A stretch of 64,000 nucleotides of DNA. Origin: Rhyacichthys aspro. Its lineage: Eukaryota > Chordata > Actinopteri > Gobiiformes > Rhyacichthyidae. Made by a program: the position numbers and the translations under genes. Each line of letters opens with the position of its first letter. The first letter of the stretch is position 1. The notes beneath the pieces were generated by a model, which saw nothing but the letters and a program-made list of their open reading frames with translations, made no database searches and was not told where the DNA came from. The stretch is taken from assembly GCA_036850595.1 (NCBI GenBank), contig CM072168.1, positions 12,453,982 through 12,517,981 of the forward strand, in the 5' to 3' direction. Positions 1 through 12,599 of the stretch are shown piece by piece.

Positions 1-3000
1 AAAGATGCAGTAGAGTAAGTAATAATGCTATCAATAATATACAATTTAAATATGTATTTATTTTTTCTTTATCAATTTACAAAATGTGAATGAACATTCA
101 AAAACCTTCAGTGTTTAGAGTGATCCCAGAACAAACAGTCCTGACGTGATGGTATAACCCTGATCCCATCATCACGGACTCTGGCCTGGTCCCGTCTGGG
201 ATTAAATGTTCCTTCTGAGATTGTATGGTCTGGTTTAGTCCAGTTTGGCCTGGTTTTGTCTTAGATTCTCCAAATATTTGAACAGAATCTGCCCAGTTCC
301 TTCAAAACCTGAGACAGTGGAACTGCTAAAACTGCTGCTGTTTTAAGCCAAAGTCTTACTAAATTGCGATTTGTCTTCTGTTCTTTCACTTTGTATTTTG
401 TAAATGGATAAAACTCATTGTATGTTTATATCCACATCTGCATAAAACTTTTAGTTTGCATGGAATGTGCAGAAGGCAGTTTTAATCCTGAATATCCAGC
501 TTCACAGATGCACAGTCAGCACTTTAGCTGTATGTATCTTCATTTTTTAGACAGAAAACTATGTATGTTTCTTTACTGAGTGCTACATCTTCTAATTATA
601 TGCAAATAAATGTAGAATCTTGTATGTATATAAAAGCTGTTATTGATGACACCAGTGAATACTGCAAACAGCTGCTAATGCTAACAGCTGTGCTTTTCTG
701 TTTTTGTTGGATTCTGTGCTGTATTTGTAGCCAGTTGCTAATGATTTATAAAGGTAACACTAAATTACTGGAGCTCAAAAGGATACAAAAAGAAGCACAT
801 GGAACTAACATAAGTGCCATATATTTTATCTCTCAGCGATACATAGTGATCTATTCAGAGCAATGTATTATTTTTTTATTTAAATTGATATTTTTTATAA
901 AAAATAAAGATGTTTCCTGTATATATTGTATTACAGGTTCTGTAGAGAGTTGCTACACTGTTGTTATACAACACTGACAAATGAGAAATTGCATGTTGGG
1001 AGTTTACCTGATGAAGGATGAGTACAATTGCACAACCCTTTTCCTTCTTAAAGACTTTAAAAACCAACTACAATAAATCAGTATCAAGAGAGGGCTTGTG
1101 ATCTTTTATCAGAGCAAGAAAGCCGATTTTAAAGCCGGTTTATATTATTTCTGAAAGCCAGAGAGCTTAGGACTGACTGATGGCACATAGGCTTTTTCAG
1201 TCCTCATTGGGAAGATTGATTTCCAGCCTTATTTTAAGCTACATGAAAAAAATCGAAGTGGTCTATGATTTTGGGGGATTTATGTGGACCGGTGTGTTAC
1301 ACAAAAACACGGATGTTTGCCGCCAAAATGGTCTCCACAGGGAGCCAAATGTCGAACCAAAATAGTCTCATAGTTGTAATTTACAGCTGGTGTAAAATAA
1401 CTTTCTCTGCGCTCAAACAGGTAAAGCAGCGTTAAGGCAGCGGCCAAAGACAACATCTGTTTGATGAGTGTACCAGGTCTGGGTTTGGACACAGCACATG
1501 GGATTGTTCAAAAGAGATGATATGTTGTTCTGGAATAAAGCTCCAAAATCTAAGTGACACTGCTCTACTCAGATGGCGCTACAGACCAAACCACTGATGA
1601 TGACATTAACACAGTAATGATTTTCTTCATGTGCACCATATTGAGTGAAGAGGAGGGAAGAAGAAGGATAAAAGAGAGCAACAATGCATAGGCAAACACA
1701 GAGGGTGATATGGAACAATGAGAGACCAGCTAAGTGTTTCCCCATGTGCACCTGGGGCAGTGGCTGACCCTGTAAAGTTGGGGTCTAAGCCCTCCGCCCT
1801 CTTCTCCTCACTGTGCCAATGCCCATAGGCACTGAAGAATCGCTGGAATGAAGGACAGCGGCCAAAAACGGTCTGCTAGGCTGTCTACTTTATACAAGTG
1901 CAGCTATAGACAGCCTCTGTCCACACTGGCCCACACAGAGGCAGTACAGTCCGCTCTGTCTTCTTATCTGTTGCCATCGTGGGGCAGTAATGGTCACAGC
2001 TAAATGACTTAAAGCTAGGTCGACTTTTAACTCTGCCATGTTATATTCTGTCATTATATTTATTGACAAGGCCTATTCTGTAAAACGAAAAAATCTGCAG
2101 GATCTAAAGAAACACTGAACTGATTTTGTATAAAGACACATGCGCCAAAGCACAAAAGTGGGCTCGTAACGTAGATAAAAAGTATTCTGCCTGCTTTGAG
2201 TGAATTTAAGGGGCAATAGATAAAGAGATATTAAAGATCATGCATATGTTCTGCACATTGGATATCAGAATGTACAGTAATAATGAGATTAAAACCTGTC
2301 TTGTGCTCGCTAACTCCAAAGTGGACTGTATGGCCAAAATGCAGCTCTGGGGAAGAGTGCAGAGAAAAACAACATCTGAATGCAGGTGCTCTGTGATGTG
2401 TGTATGTCGGTGCACTTCCAGGTTTAGGATCTGTTGTCAGGAGAAAAGAGAGGCATGACGCCAGTAAACAGAAACGTTTCCCTCTTGTTCTCGGATATCT
2501 GTTTAGACTTCATAGATTAGTCATGACTCCATCAGACTTGAATTAGGCCCACTGCGCACATTCGCATGCATGTGGACAAACACACTGCGAGCTTTGTAAC
2601 CCCAGAGACATTTATGACCTTCCTGTAGATCGTTTTTTACAGTGCGCTGGTCCAGAGCAGAGCGGCAGTAAAGGGGGAAGAAGGAAAGATAGTCTCTGTA
2701 ACAGGCCTCCATGTTCTGTTTCAGATGAGAAGACAGCAGAGTCAATCAAGCCATGTCCACAGAACAAAGGGTTCTGGGAAAAGGCATTATCAGGGGAGAG
2801 TGATTCATGACGGACAAATAAACGTTCTAACAAGGTTCACCAATAAAAAGGCTTTTAGACTGTTTTGGACTCTTATACTTCATCTAAGAACAAATTAGAA
2901 CTGAAGAATGATGCATACTGTATCAAGCAAATATGTTAAAGTCAAATCGACATCAGCTCAGTCAGTGCCTTGTTGGGTTCAAGGCTCAGTCTTGAGTGAC

Positions 3001-3261
3001 TGGGGGACACTTTTTTTTTTTTTAGATGAAATTACTCCCAGTGAATTATCTGTATATTATATATATATTATAGTTTCCCAAGACTTTTATTTATGTTGAG
3101 AAGAATCATAGAGAAGCTTAAAGTAATTTTGGAGTAATGTACGACACCAAACGAAAAGGCCTATCCTCTCTTAGAGCACTTGTCATTTTTTGCACAAAGT
3201 ACACATGAAAGAAGAAGTATCGGCTTAATTAACCACATTTATTAGTGGATTAATACAACAG

Positions 3262-3525
3262 CCTTTCTGTGTGGAGTCTGCATGTCCTCCCTGTGTTACT
3301 GAGGGTCCTCTTAGGTACTCTCCCCTTCTCCCTTCCTTCTAAAGATAAGCATTTATAGGTGAATTGTTGAATCTAAACTGGCCATGAATGAATGAATGTG
3401 AAAGTGAGTGGTTGTCAGTGTGTGTTTGAAGTGTTAGCCCTGCGATAAACCCATAGATGCTTCAACAGACTTCAGCCCCCTCGTGGCCTGTAGCAGGATA
3501 AGGTTAGAAAATGAATGACTGTATA
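3262..3525. repeat. Degraded common teleost interspersed repeat
   Basis: The segment runs from gtgtggagtctgcatgtcc, through gttagccctgcgataaac and cagccccctcgtggcc, to ggttagaaaatgaatgac. This order of motifs resembles an interspersed repeat very common in fish genomes. The copy has many differences and a shortened middle, so it is old. I recognise the pattern from memory and do not assign a formal family name. Confidence 0.6.
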
Positions 3526-4992
3526 AGATAAAAATTTTACATTTTATCTTATAGTTTGTACTTTTCTATGTTACAATGCTTTATTTGAGGCTACTGAGTC
3601 ATCATGTTAAAGACTAAAGAGAGAAGAAACAGCAGCACTTAATGAATTACTTGGTGTTAGGCCCCGCTCACTGTCCTTCCTCTTACAGCCGTGTTTCTTC
3701 AGGGAAAAAAGCCAAGTATGCGTTCAGGAAGCTCCTGTCACAGCTGACAGCCTCTACGTCAGCCTTTGTATTTCGCTAGTGGCTGACTGGGGAAGCTCAT
3801 ATTTTAGTATGTGTGAAAGCAGACAGCGAGGACCTGATAATGCCCCAGGTGATGTAATGCACTGTTTCTGAGCGAGTGCGAAAGGGGAGAGCCGAGAGGG
3901 CCGTGCGTGTTTTATATGCGTGTGTATGTGTCGATTACATGGAGGGGATCGTGTGGCTGATTCCTAATGTTTGACATATCCTCTGGTAGAATTTACAGGC
4001 CGGGATCTGATTACAGTGGCGCCTCAACCTGACCAACCTGTGCCTTTTTATAGTCTATCCCCAGCGCCACACACAGTGCCAAGCATATACTGTAGGTCAG
4101 GCTGCAACAACTAGTGTTTATTTTCCCTAAATCCCCATTCTTTAACAAGTCACAGCCGTGTTTGATGATGATTCCACTTAAGTAAAGTGTAGTAACTACT
4201 GTCCTGTGTAATTTTAGAATGACATCTAAAGCTGTAATCCAAAAACCTGCATGATGCTAAGGTACTTTACTGAGGCATGCTTTGTAAATGAAATGTTAAT
4301 TCAGTTTCCCTTATATCGCACAGAGCTTCCACACTTGTTCTCTCACAGGAAAAGCAGAAACCCAAACAAAAAGAGAAAGGCTACATTCAAGTGCCATAGC
4401 AGCCCGCCCTATTAGTATATATACACTATAGCATTTCTGTACTGTAATTAGACAATACTGCCGAGCACATCTCATCTTATTAGTGCAGTTTCCACAGATA
4501 TAGATAAGCCCACTGTTATGAATGGCCCCTCTATTTCTCCTTCAGTTTTATTCAGCAAATTGTCAGCACATAGCTCACATCCTTCATTCTTGACTACTTT
4601 TTTTCTCTTATCAAATTTGCAAGCTGCTGGAGGATATACCATAATACCCTGTAATCATAATGTGTACGAGTCAAGGCTGCCCAGAGCTGAAATATGGTTC
4701 TGCTTTAACGGCTCGTGTCTTTTAGCTTGTCATGGTGGGATTCACACTAAACCTATATAACATAAAAGCACACACATCAAAAAGCATGTGTTGTCAGACC
4801 TTCCCCCTAAAGCATCAATTTTCCAGTTAAGTGGATTGCGTCAGCTTGTGCTTTAAAAGACGAGTGCTGCCAGATTATTCATATACAAAAACACTAACTT
4901 CATATGACACACAGTGATCACGCCCCCACAGTCTTTCTTGACAGTAACAAAAGTAAGCAAAGGCACTAATAGTGGTTACATATTGAAGACGA

Positions 4993-4998
4993 TTTAAT
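4993..4998 (-). terminator. Candidate efhc2 poly(A) signal (ATTAAA variant)
   Basis: ATTAAA on the minus strand lies 44 nt beyond the efhc2 stop codon. This is the closest common poly(A) hexamer and would give a very short 3'UTR. A canonical hexamer further away (near 4547) is the alternative. Confidence 0.35.
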
Positions 4999-5041
4999 AA
5001 ATGAATGTTGTTTTGCATGAATACTTTTGTCTTCACTGCAT

Positions 5042-8000
5042 CTACGCTGCAGAGGTGGTTGTTGGGTCTGTGTTTTTGAGTTCACCAGAAAAGACGTCCT
5101 GCAGCAGAATGGAGTAGTTGATGTTTCTTACCGCGTCTCCGCCAGACTCAAACTTTGTCAAATTAACCTGAAGAAAACACAAACACTGTCAACGATAATC
5201 TCTGTTATATAAAATGCTCTTTTTATTGCAAACAGAATTATTATATTATACTTTTGAATAATACTCCGGCATGCTTTGACAAGCCCATTCTTCTATTTTA
5301 GAAGATTTACTTTGCAGGTTTTTAAGGTGGGTAGAGTATTTGAGCAGAGCCTGAGAGGCGAGCTTGGGCTTAGAACCTGGTGAGGCAAAGAGCAGCTGGA
5401 AACCAGTGACAGTGTAACTTAGCAAATAGTCCATTAGACAGCCACACACAAACTCAGACACACACTTTTCCAGCGTGTTGAAATGTCACGGTGCATATCT
5501 CAATTGTTCACCTGTTACTGCTCAGACTTGGTTGTGGCGTGCAGCGTGTTAAATCAGCAATATATAGAGAAGATGAAAGAGAGAGAGACAACGGAGACAC
5601 TTTCCTTTCTCTTCACCCACAGCTGTTTTAAAGAGCTGTCGCTCTCTCTAGTGTCACCATCTCACTAGTAGTTTGCAACATTTTTTTTGGTGAGATTTGT
5701 AATGCCAGCTCTGTATTACTCCGGTCCCAGATTTACTCTACTTGATCTGTATCTTTTTATTCCCTCTAATAGAATGCTATATAGGTTCCTACCTTCAGGA
5801 TATCGTCAGGCATCACTGGGGGAGCAGGCTGCTCTAGCCAATTAATAGCCGCTATAAAGGCATGGTAGTCAATTTCATCTCCTTGTGCAAACCTGAAGCA
5901 AACATTGGTATTGATGATTGGCTTTAAAACATCTACAAAACATTTTTTTAATCAATATAAAACACTTTTCTCGTCAATATAAAACACTTAATACATTAAC
6001 AAAGGCAGTACCGTACATTTAGTGATAGTACATGATGCTAAATAAATGTTAACATAATACACATTGTGATTTAGCCACAAATGCCAAAAATGAATGATAA
6101 CCAAAATGCTGTTGTTAAAATCAACAACAACAACAAAAAAGTTTTTAGGTAGTACTTATTGAGGAGTGATATGAGCAGGTTCTCAGCTAGAGGAAGTTGG
6201 AAGGCCTTACAGATGGTCCTGGTCTCTTTTAAGGAAAGCTGTCCAGTTCTGCACAAAAGAAATGGAAGAAAACAAGTTAGTGCTGACAAGTTTGACACAT
6301 GTGGTCGGAGACGATTTTAGGGCTTAAAACACATCATTTATTACAAGTGTCAACCTGCATTTATTTGATAACAAAATGAAAGTAAATGAGACAATGATTG
6401 TTGTCTAAGGTGTCAGTTTTTTCCTCAGCAATAAGAGAGTCATTCTTGTCATGCCACATTCATTCCAGAGATGTTGATGAATAATCTGGGGGTAACTGAG
6501 AGTGTCAACACAGCTATTAAAGCAGACAAGACGACTTGACCTCGAGGCCCTGTCAGATGTCTTTTTACATTTCATTAGCCCCATGCTGTCACATGCTTTA
6601 AGGATGTGTACATATACTTGACTTATACTTGACTAAAAGAGAGACCAGGCGACAACAACAAATGGCAGAAAGACATTGAAAGTGTTTGTGTATTGATGCT
6701 GGCCTGTTGAAGTACAGGCCTTACAGGTCTTTAGGGTGCATCTGGTTCTAATGCTCCACTCGTACTGCTGGAACTAATCGTAGCTCTGAGATATGGGGCC
6801 ACTGGCTGAACGATTGATGTCTTGTTGTGACGCTGAGCTCCTTTGTGTGTTTTTCTGCATGTGTTTCTCTGGCAGCAGTATTTTGTCTGCAACTAACAAC
6901 TATGTGATTTTCAGCATGTGTTATGCGTGTGAGTTCACCCACTTGTTTCTGTCTTGGTGTGCAAAGGCTTTGGTCATTTCAGAGAACTCTTCAAAGTGCT
7001 TCTTCCTGAGGAAGTCCTGGGCCACCGCCAGCTTCAGGCTCACATCCAACTCTTGCTGCTCGCGCACAGAGAAGCAGCGGGCCAGAACCATCACCTCATG
7101 CTCCGACAGCCCACACTCCAGGTCCATCAATAGGCCCCTGTGGGATTCAAATACACACATCTAAACAAATGATAGAAATTAATAGCAATTTCAACTTCAA
7201 AAATCAGTGTAATTATGCCATCCAATATTTTTATGTTATCTACCAATTTAATTTTTAAAAATTCTTATTGCCATCCTGGGTGAAATTTTACCAAATTTGA
7301 ATTTCACACTGACTTAAGCTCGGCACCATTTATCATATTTAGTTTATCTGCAAGGACACAGCAGCAATCTTTTCTATGTGTATGTACCTGAATGACTCAT
7401 ACGGTATGAAGCCAGAGTTGCTGGGGTCACTGAGAGCCAGAAATGTCTTAATCTCTCTCTGTTTATCCTCAGAAACTGAATGTAGTTTACTCAAGATACT
7501 ACCCACATTGGCTCTGGGGAACTGGAAAACAAACACTCCTTTTTTATAACATGTAGCATGTGTGAATTCAAAGAAGGAAATAGTTTATATGACTTTAATG
7601 GTTTGTTCAAAACCACATTTCAAATAAACAAGTGTTTGTCCAAACCTCTTCAGCGTGTTTCTCCATGTAGTTGAATGTATACTCATCAGCTTCAGTAAGC
7701 TTGAAGTTCTTGTTGTTCATGCAAAGTACAGCTCCAACATAGAGGTCCTGAGCTGTAAAGTATTTAGACAGCTCGCTCTTGAACAGCTCCTGACCTGGCT
7801 TCTTCACACGACAACGCTCCAAAAATTTACCCCCAAGCACACCTAGAAGACCATAAGAGTGTGATGGATGGAAAGCAAAGGTTTTCATTCTACTTCTACT
7901 TAAAAATATAGTTTACATTTTGTGTGAAGCCTAATTCTAAGGTTTTACCTGTGTTTCGCTCACTTCGTTCAAACACACTAATGGAATCGTCACAAAGGTA

Positions 8001-11000
8001 GAACGAGATGATGAACACTCTCTCCTTGTCAACTGGATCTTCAGTCACCATCTTGGCTTTGAAGTTTAGCACATTACTTTCCAGGCCATATCTAGGAGGA
8101 CAAAAATGCTATGAATATTGGCTCTCCTGCCAACACATGAAATAGGCAATTCATCTCCGCTGTGGCACAATCTCATCTGACCTGTCCTTCTCCATAAATT
8201 TCTGAAAATCTTTTTGTGGGGGCTTGGGCAGTAGGCCCTGGCAGGAGCTTAGTGAGTCCTCCTCTGAGCCGAAGCCATTGTAGGGGGGCATGTGTCTCGA
8301 GGGCTTAGGGGCTGAAGGAGCTTTGTAATGCACTGGGGTGAAGTCCTCTGAGAGAAAAGAGAAAAAAATGATAAACACTTAAAAGAAGATAGAAACCCAG
8401 AGGGAGTGCTGAAATGATCAGAGGGGAGCAGATAATCCATCCATGGAGGAGTGGGGCAGGCGTGTCTCACAGTAACCTTAAACTAACCCCAGCTACTGAA
8501 AGTCAGACAAGGCCCTACATCACAGAGGGCTGTCATTCAGGTCTTTGAGTTGTTTACTAGTGTGACTAATGTGGTGAGACCCAAAGACCAAGAACCTTTA
8601 CCGTTTCTAGTTCCCAATTATTTGAGCATGAAGATATAATATAACAAAATAATTTACTATTCACACTTTGACACATAATTAATGAAACCAAAACATGACA
8701 GAAAAAGTCTGGCCATTCATTTTTTAAATTTTGCAGCATACAAGAAGAGGCCATGGCATAAGAGAAACAGGACTGAAAAATGGTTGGTACATGAATTTAT
8801 AATAAAAAAAAATACTGTTTTCTAAGGATTGATGCATTGGAAGTAACTAGCCTCTGCTGTTATTTGGTTTTACTGCCCCCAAGTGTTGCATTTATGTGAT
8901 GCAGACATTAAAAAGACAATCGTAAATAGTTTTTAAACTGAATTGCAAAAATACATCAAAATAGTGCAGGATAACTGCGCCAGCCTTCATACCTATGCCA
9001 TATTTGCTGCGGTAGTAGTTCTTGGTAAATTCATCACAGTCGGAAAGGATCACTCTCCTGCCCCACACATTCAGCTCAGTGCCTATCATCAGATCACAAT
9101 CTTTGTAAAAGTCTTCTTTGACCGCTCCTGTCTGTAGTAAGAGAAGAAGAAGAATTTGTTGAAAATGTAATAGAAGTAAAGGTTTTTAACAGTACTGTAT
9201 TGAAAGTAAAGCGTTAAACTGGAGTTGCTAAACAAGACATGGATTGAATTCTAGGGCTCAAACCTATGGCCCTTTGTCTGTTTGCAATGTGTTATTGTGT
9301 AAAGCATAAACTAACTAAAACAATTAGAACTAATGCGAGAACTCTTGGCTTCTCATGTGATTTTCAGCAGCAAAGGGATTTGTTTTGAAAAGCTGCATTC
9401 AAGATGCTTCCGGATAAAGGCTTTGTTACAGACAATATTCTAGTTCATCCCAATGATTTTAACCATATTTGGAAAACTGTTTCTGTGGAAACAACTTAAA
9501 CAAAGTATTGTCTAGTTCAGTGGTGGGCAAACTAAGACCCGGGGGCCACATGCGGCCCGTTGAGCTGTGTAATGCGGCCCGCCAAGCATATATTTGCCTT
9601 GTACTTTTGCTAAAGCTACCATCATATCTACAAACAGAAAATGTCCATTCACACTTCAAGTTTTTAATATGGAATGGACAGAGATATTTGTAACTGAAGT
9701 CCTGTCAGTAGCCTTATGTATTATTTGCCAGCTTGCAGTTTTCAAAGAACATAATATCAGCCACCACTTTTCCACTAAACATTATACTAACTTTACAGGT
9801 TTTCTCGTGTAATTTGTATTAGTTTATAGTTTACTGGTCCGGCCCGTCTTCACTTTTTAAAACCCAGTGTGGCCCTTGAGTCAAAAAGTTTGCCCACCCC
9901 TGGTCTAGTTGAAACAATTATATTCACAAGACGACTATAAAAACACACCAGCTCAGAGTGTACATAATCACATGTGTTTGTTGCAGAGTGTAGTGAAGAA
10001 ACATACTTTGAGACTGTCCAGTATGTAGCGCTTTCCCTGACTCGACGAATCAAACACATTGAGGACAGTGCGGTCGGTGACTGCTCCAGGCTGCCTCAGT
10101 TGACTTGGGCCAAACTGCGGTAAAATAACAAAGATACAGAAAAAAATATAAGTGCTTACATTAAAAAATCACAAACAAAAGTAACCACAGTTATTAGCCT
10201 TTAAGGATGGGTGGGTTCTATTCAAACAATATGGCTGACTTTTAAAAGGCATTAGATTAAACAAAATATACTGGACTGAACACACATTTACAAACACACA
10301 CAACTGAGGCCTGGCTGTCTTTCAAAAGTAGGCCTCAGTGAGAAAGTGAAGGTGATAGCCAAAATGCTTGGGAGGCTGGCTGCTACTGTGGCCCTGTCAA
10401 AGAGAATGAGGGCTCGGATTAAGGGAGGAATGGTAGAAAGAAGAAAAAAAATGATATAACCAGAAAAGTTTCTAGCTTTGGAAAACGATCTTTACATGAA
10501 AAATAGAGTGCTGATGTACTAAATAATCCAGTGGTGTCAGCACAGTGTGTTATATTGATGCAGTGGTATTTAGTCAGTCCTCACATTTATAATTAATATT
10601 TTTCAATCAAACTCTAATTGCGTGTCTCACCTTGGGTAGTTTGCTGCGGTGTAGGAACTTAGACACGTGGTCTCTGCCACAATTTGGTGGAATGACCTCC
10701 CGTACCTCTATGGTGTCATCAGCAAGGAAGTAATGGAGAATCAACTCCCGAACATCACCAAACAGGTTTTCGGAGTCATCCCAGAAACAGTAGAAACGCA
10801 ACACCTTGCTGTCATTGTCCAAAAACTGCTTCAGAGTGTCATGCCTTTCATAAGGTCTCTGGGGCTTCATACTTTTCTCTATCTGCCAGAATAAACATGT
10901 AACAAAAATGATATACAATTGGACAAGATTAAGAGTTCTTTTTGGTCTTAAAATCTAGCTCTGTTGCATACCTCTTCCCTAAGTTGGCTATAGCGATCAA

Positions 11001-12229
11001 CAGGTATGGTGGCCGGTTCATTGAGATGCACTCCAAGTTTTGTAAGAAAATTTCTTGTAAAAGTGTCACAATTGGTTAAAATGAACTTGCGAGAGTAAAG
11101 CACCATCTCTTGGTTAATGTTGAAATGAAAAACGTTGTAGAACTGGTCATCATTTGGAGGAGGCAGTGGGATACGGTGGCGGCGAATCAGTCTGCCTGCC
11201 AGAATTGATAAAAACAGTGTCATAGACTTGCAAGTAAATCCAGAAAATAACAACACCCAAATTTCAAGGTTAAAAAGACAACAACTCTCTGCACCTTGGG
11301 GAATTCCACTGTTCTTGAACTCTGGCTCCACAACCTTTATAGTATCATCCTCCAGGTAGAAGAGGATCTTACACTTTCGGATTCTCTCAGTCTCCTCTTG
11401 AGCCAGGGGCACAGTTTCCTCAAAGTATGCTTCAAAGCACAAAGCCTATGGCAAAGATTAACATGTACAGACAGAGAAAGTGCTACAGTCTCTAGCAAAA
11501 CCAAAACAACATTTTTTTTTTAAATTATACAGTACATTTATTGTCATTTATCATTTAGGCCTATATAGTACTGTGAATAACATTACATTTATAGAATATA
11601 AATGTAATATCTCTTAAGGGTCATTAGCTTGAACAGATAACTGCAGTTTACCTGTTTGTCAAAGGCTACCCATGATGGTAAATCACTGCCTTTTCCTTTT
11701 GTGTAGACAGAATATTTAGATTTCATCTTCTGGCCACTTAAGGGCTCTCCACCAATGCCTGGCTTTTCACCTCCTACCAGCATTGCTACTCCATTGGAAA
11801 GGTCAAAGTGTTGGGATTTGTGAAATTTCTCTTTACCCAGCTTTTGGAGAGGAAAGGCAAAAGTTTGTCAGTTTTTTAAATATATCATGTTATAGTTCAC
11901 TCATTTTTCATCATGAGTTTTTTTTTGCATAAATTAGTAAATGCAAAACATCATGGTGAAAGGCAGGTAGAAGCACATTTGTCATTAGGCTGGTTTGCTA
12001 GTGATAGAGACCTAGATTACTGCTCAGAAAAATGTAATATTAACATTACAGTGTGCTGAACATACGTGTTATGACAGTCTAGTGTAGCTAACTTGGTACC
12101 GCTAACCCAGAGCTAGCACACTGTAGAAGTTCCTGTCAAGAGCAGATTGCTTTAATGAGCATTTCTCTAAAATTAAGTACTTACTTGTTTATTGGGAGAA
12201 TTCCCTGGAAGAAGTGGTAATGAAGCCAT
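5042..12229 (-). CDS. efhc2: EF-hand domain-containing protein 2 (ciliary microtubule inner protein)
   Basis: EFHC2 belongs to the EFHC/RIB72 family of proteins in the lumen of ciliary and flagellar doublet microtubules. The fifteen coding exons, in transcript order, are 12185-12229, 11652-11840, 11295-11445, 10972-11195, 10631-10882, 10007-10114, 8993-9131, 8182-8347, 7949-8091, 7646-7842, 7388-7521, 6943-7137, 6156-6248, 5793-5892 and 5042-5167. All junctions are GT-AG, the phases agree, and the spliced frame is 753 codons plus TAG (human: 749 residues). The start MASLPLLPGNSPNK resembles the human N-terminus and has a good context (G at -3, G at +4). DM10 domains lie near residues 73-185, 240-365 and 430-535. 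A connecting segment carries PPYNGFGSEEDSL, as in human. EF-hand-like segments lie near 560-583 and 640-690; the second has a full loop, DRNKTGQLSLKE (645-656). The last 41 residues are weakly conserved and their exon contains a donor-like site. Confidence 0.96.
9518..9902. mobile_element. Non-autonomous hAT-type MITE in efhc2 intron 6
   Basis: The 385-bp element begins CAGTGGTGGGCAAACT and ends AGTTTGCCCACCCCTG, giving 16-bp terminal inverted repeats with one mismatch. It is flanked by an exact 8-bp target duplication, gtctagtt, at 9510-9517 and 9903-9910. Eight-base duplications and CAG...CTG ends are typical of hAT transposons. The interior (gcggcccg near 9573 and ggcccg near 9841) has no transposase, so it must have been moved by a transposase supplied elsewhere. 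It lies between efhc2 exons 6 and 7 and does not touch splice sites. Confidence 0.88.
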
Positions 12230-12311
12230 AGCGGGAATATTAAAAACAAAGTGTCAATTTGTACGCCGTTGCTTCTCAGCCAATATAAAAACTGTAAGCG
12301 GGACGGTATCA

Positions 12312-12325
12312 GTTACCATGGAAAC
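12312..12325. promoter_or_regulatory. X-box (RFX-type site) upstream of efhc2
   Basis: GTTACCATGGAAAC closely matches the imperfect palindrome GTTGCCATGGCAAC bound by RFX factors, which drive cilia genes. It lies 83 bp upstream of the efhc2 start codon, in the short interval between fundc1 and efhc2. EFHC2 is a ciliary protein, so position and gene type agree. Confidence 0.6.
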
Positions 12326-12373
12326 GATTTGTTTACGTGCGTCTCCTGGCAGCAGAACGAGACCTTCACAACA

Positions 12374-12387
12374 GCGCCATCTAGTGT
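12374..12387 (-). promoter_or_regulatory. CTCF-like motif in the fundc1-efhc2 interval
   Basis: On the minus strand ACACTAGATGGCGC matches the commonly cited CTCF core CCASYAGRKGGCRS at all but the first position. It lies about 50 bp beyond the X-box and 145 bp upstream of the efhc2 start. This is a motif match only. Confidence 0.35.
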
Positions 12388-12593
12388 CCTATCTAGTGTC
12401 TGTTAAAGGCCTCTTCATATGGCAACATGTCCATTTATCGTTCCAATTGTCTAAATATTACGTAAGATAAACAGGTCTTACTTAAGCCACACTGTTCTTC
12501 ACATGCTTACTGACATCACATTATAGGAATGAAAACTGACTTTATTTTTCATCATACATAATAACCACAGCTACCAATGCCCAAGCCATCAAT

Positions 12594-12599
12594 TTTATT
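12594..12599 (-). terminator. Candidate fundc1 poly(A) signal
   Basis: TTTATT on the plus strand reads AATAAA on the minus strand. It is the first such hexamer after the fundc1 stop and implies a 3'UTR of about 500 nt. A second copy is at 12541-12546. Either would place the fundc1 3' end only about 300-350 bp upstream of the efhc2 start codon. Confidence 0.5.

Larger units (their letters stand above)
1..5041. other. Left flank beyond the efhc2 3' end; no supported gene
   Basis: No exon with family similarity was found. The first 1.1 kb is AT-rich with AATAAA at 903-908 and 1072-1077, like a 3'UTR. A degraded interspersed repeat occupies about 3262-3525. The stretch 3660-4060 is less AT-rich than its surroundings and has no open frame of note. 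In human the next gene is NDP (Norrin); none of its cysteine-knot coding sequence is visible here. Confidence 0.5.
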
